Assembly (NCBI GenBank): GCA_016234025.1
Contig: JACQLL010000014.1
Location: 1 to 6,072 of the forward strand
Origin: Candidatus Pacearchaeota archaeon
GTDB lineage: Archaea; Nanobdellota; Nanobdellia; Pacearchaeales; GW2011-AR1
Reading direction: 5' to 3'
Length of the DNA: 6,072 nt
Shown here: in pieces, positions 5,872 through 6,072 of the stretch
Layout of the letters: each line of letters begins with the position of its first letter
Position numbering within the stretch: the first letter of the stretch is position 1
Notes under the pieces: generated by a model
Databases searched by the model: none
Told to the model about the DNA's origin: nothing
The model's input: only the letters and a program-made list of their open reading frames with translations
Position numbers and translations under genes: made by a program

Positions 5872-5937
5872 GCGTAACACAAAGCAACCTTCGGTTCTTT
5901 GTGCCAAAAAGTCCATCGGATTTTTAGGACTCCCTAC
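5870..5937 (+). repeat. Two-hairpin element, right copy
   Basis: Plus strand: TTGCGTAA, hairpin 1 (5878-5903: CACAAAG, bulged C, AACC, loop TTC, GGTT, CTTTGTG), directly abutting hairpin 2 (5904-5928: CC, AAAAA, bulged G, TCC, loop ATC, GGA, TTTTT, bulged A5926, GG), five bases, CTAC (5934-5937). It shares with the left copy the blocks TTGC-S-TAA, TTTGTGCC, A5, T5-AGG and N5-CTAC, while inner stem bases differ but remain complementary. It lies downstream of the exported protein gene in the same orientation relative to that gene as the left copy has to cdc48. Confidence 0.75.
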
Positions 5938-5953
5938 TTTAGTTCGTGAGACA

Positions 5954-6063
5954 CCAAGAATTTGAAAAATTCTTGGAGCATTCAAGAACTTCGTTCTTGA
6001 TGAAGCGAAAATAATTCTTGAGCATGCTCAAGAACCAAACACGCCACCTACTTTAGTGGGTGG
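5954..6063. repeat. Cluster of four hairpins built from CAAGAA/TTCTTG
   Basis: Four further inverted repeats follow the right element: 5954-5976 (10-bp stem CCAAGAATTT, loop GAA), 5982-6000 (8-bp stem TCAAGAAC, loop TTC), 6015-6034 (perfect 20-bp palindrome, arms TTCTTGAGCA and TGCTCAAGAA) and 6044-6063 (CCACCTACT with AGTGGGTGG, one wobble). TCAAGAACC (6028-6036) can also pair with GGTTCTTGA (6062-6070), enclosing the last hairpin, so alternative folds exist. The 11-mer CCTACTTTAGT occurs at 5933-5943 and again at 6047-6057. No open reading frame is convincing anywhere in 5804-6072. Confidence 0.7.
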
Positions 6064-6072
6064 TTCTTGACA

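Larger units (their letters stand above)
5854..6072. repeat. 219-bp segment bounded by a 9-bp inverted repeat
   Basis: TGTCAAGAA at 5854-5862 is the exact inverse of TTCTTGACA at 6064-6072, the last bases of the window, so the match may extend beyond what can be seen. It encloses the right two-hairpin element and the hairpin cluster. It could be the terminal repeats of a small non-autonomous element, or simply two more copies of the same hexamer-based repeat. No target-site duplication can be tested because the right flank is missing. Confidence 0.35.

Noticed and set aside
5854..6072. CRISPR array
   Set aside because: The repeats are palindromic hexamer-based units of unequal length and spacing with no constant repeat or unique spacers of even size.
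5870..6072. Integron attC site or tRNA gene
   Set aside because: There is no paired RYYYAAC/GTTRRRY core, no integrase, and no cloverleaf with a T-loop or anticodon arm on either strand.

Overview
The window is archaeal. The evidence is a two-ring Cdc48 AAA+ ATPase, a TFS-type transcript cleavage factor, a Ser/His signal peptidase of the archaeal/ER kind, and TATA boxes centred 23-29 nt before the start codon in four of the five promoters, which implies largely leaderless mRNAs. The short genes, the zinc-ribbon/AbrB protein and the style of the signal peptidase and membrane protein resemble DPANN archaea (Woesearchaeota/Pacearchaeota-like). That placement is an impression from family resemblance, not a phylogeny.

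Layout: five genes lie on the minus strand and one on the plus strand. Reading the minus strand from the right come signal peptidase I (4358-3762), TFS (3706-3401), an unrecognised 151-residue protein (3277-2822), and a two-gene operon of a zinc-ribbon/AbrB regulator (2764-2375) overlapping cdc48 (2396-111). Divergent from the signal peptidase gene, across 92 bp, runs a gene for a secreted, membrane-anchored protein with Ig-like and DUF11-like domains (4451-5803). The operon's internal gene, cdc48, has a strong Shine-Dalgarno sequence (GGGAGG). Most first genes appear leaderless, so two initiation modes are visible side by side.

The non-coding ends are the least explained part. About 35 nt past the cdc48 stop (minus strand, 87-21) and about 65 nt past the stop of the rightmost gene (plus strand, 5870-5937) there are two copies of one 67/68-nt structured element. 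The order of parts is the same: TTGC-S-TAA, a hairpin bounded by CAC/GTG, an abutting A-stem/T-stem hairpin closed by CC/GG with a bulged A, five variable bases, then CTAC. The stems differ in sequence but stay paired. Each copy points away from its gene, so the block is flanked by inverted copies. The right copy continues into four more hairpins built from eight CAAGAA/TTCTTG hexamers, enclosed by a 9-bp inverted repeat that reaches the last base of the window.

How the genes may work together: Cdc48 unfolds proteins, and its operon partner looks like a DNA-binding regulator with an inverted repeat over its own predicted transcription start, so autoregulation of cdc48 is a reasonable hypothesis. 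The signal peptidase and the divergent exported protein both belong to the secretion/envelope side. TFS acts on RNA polymerase. The 151-residue protein has no assignable role.
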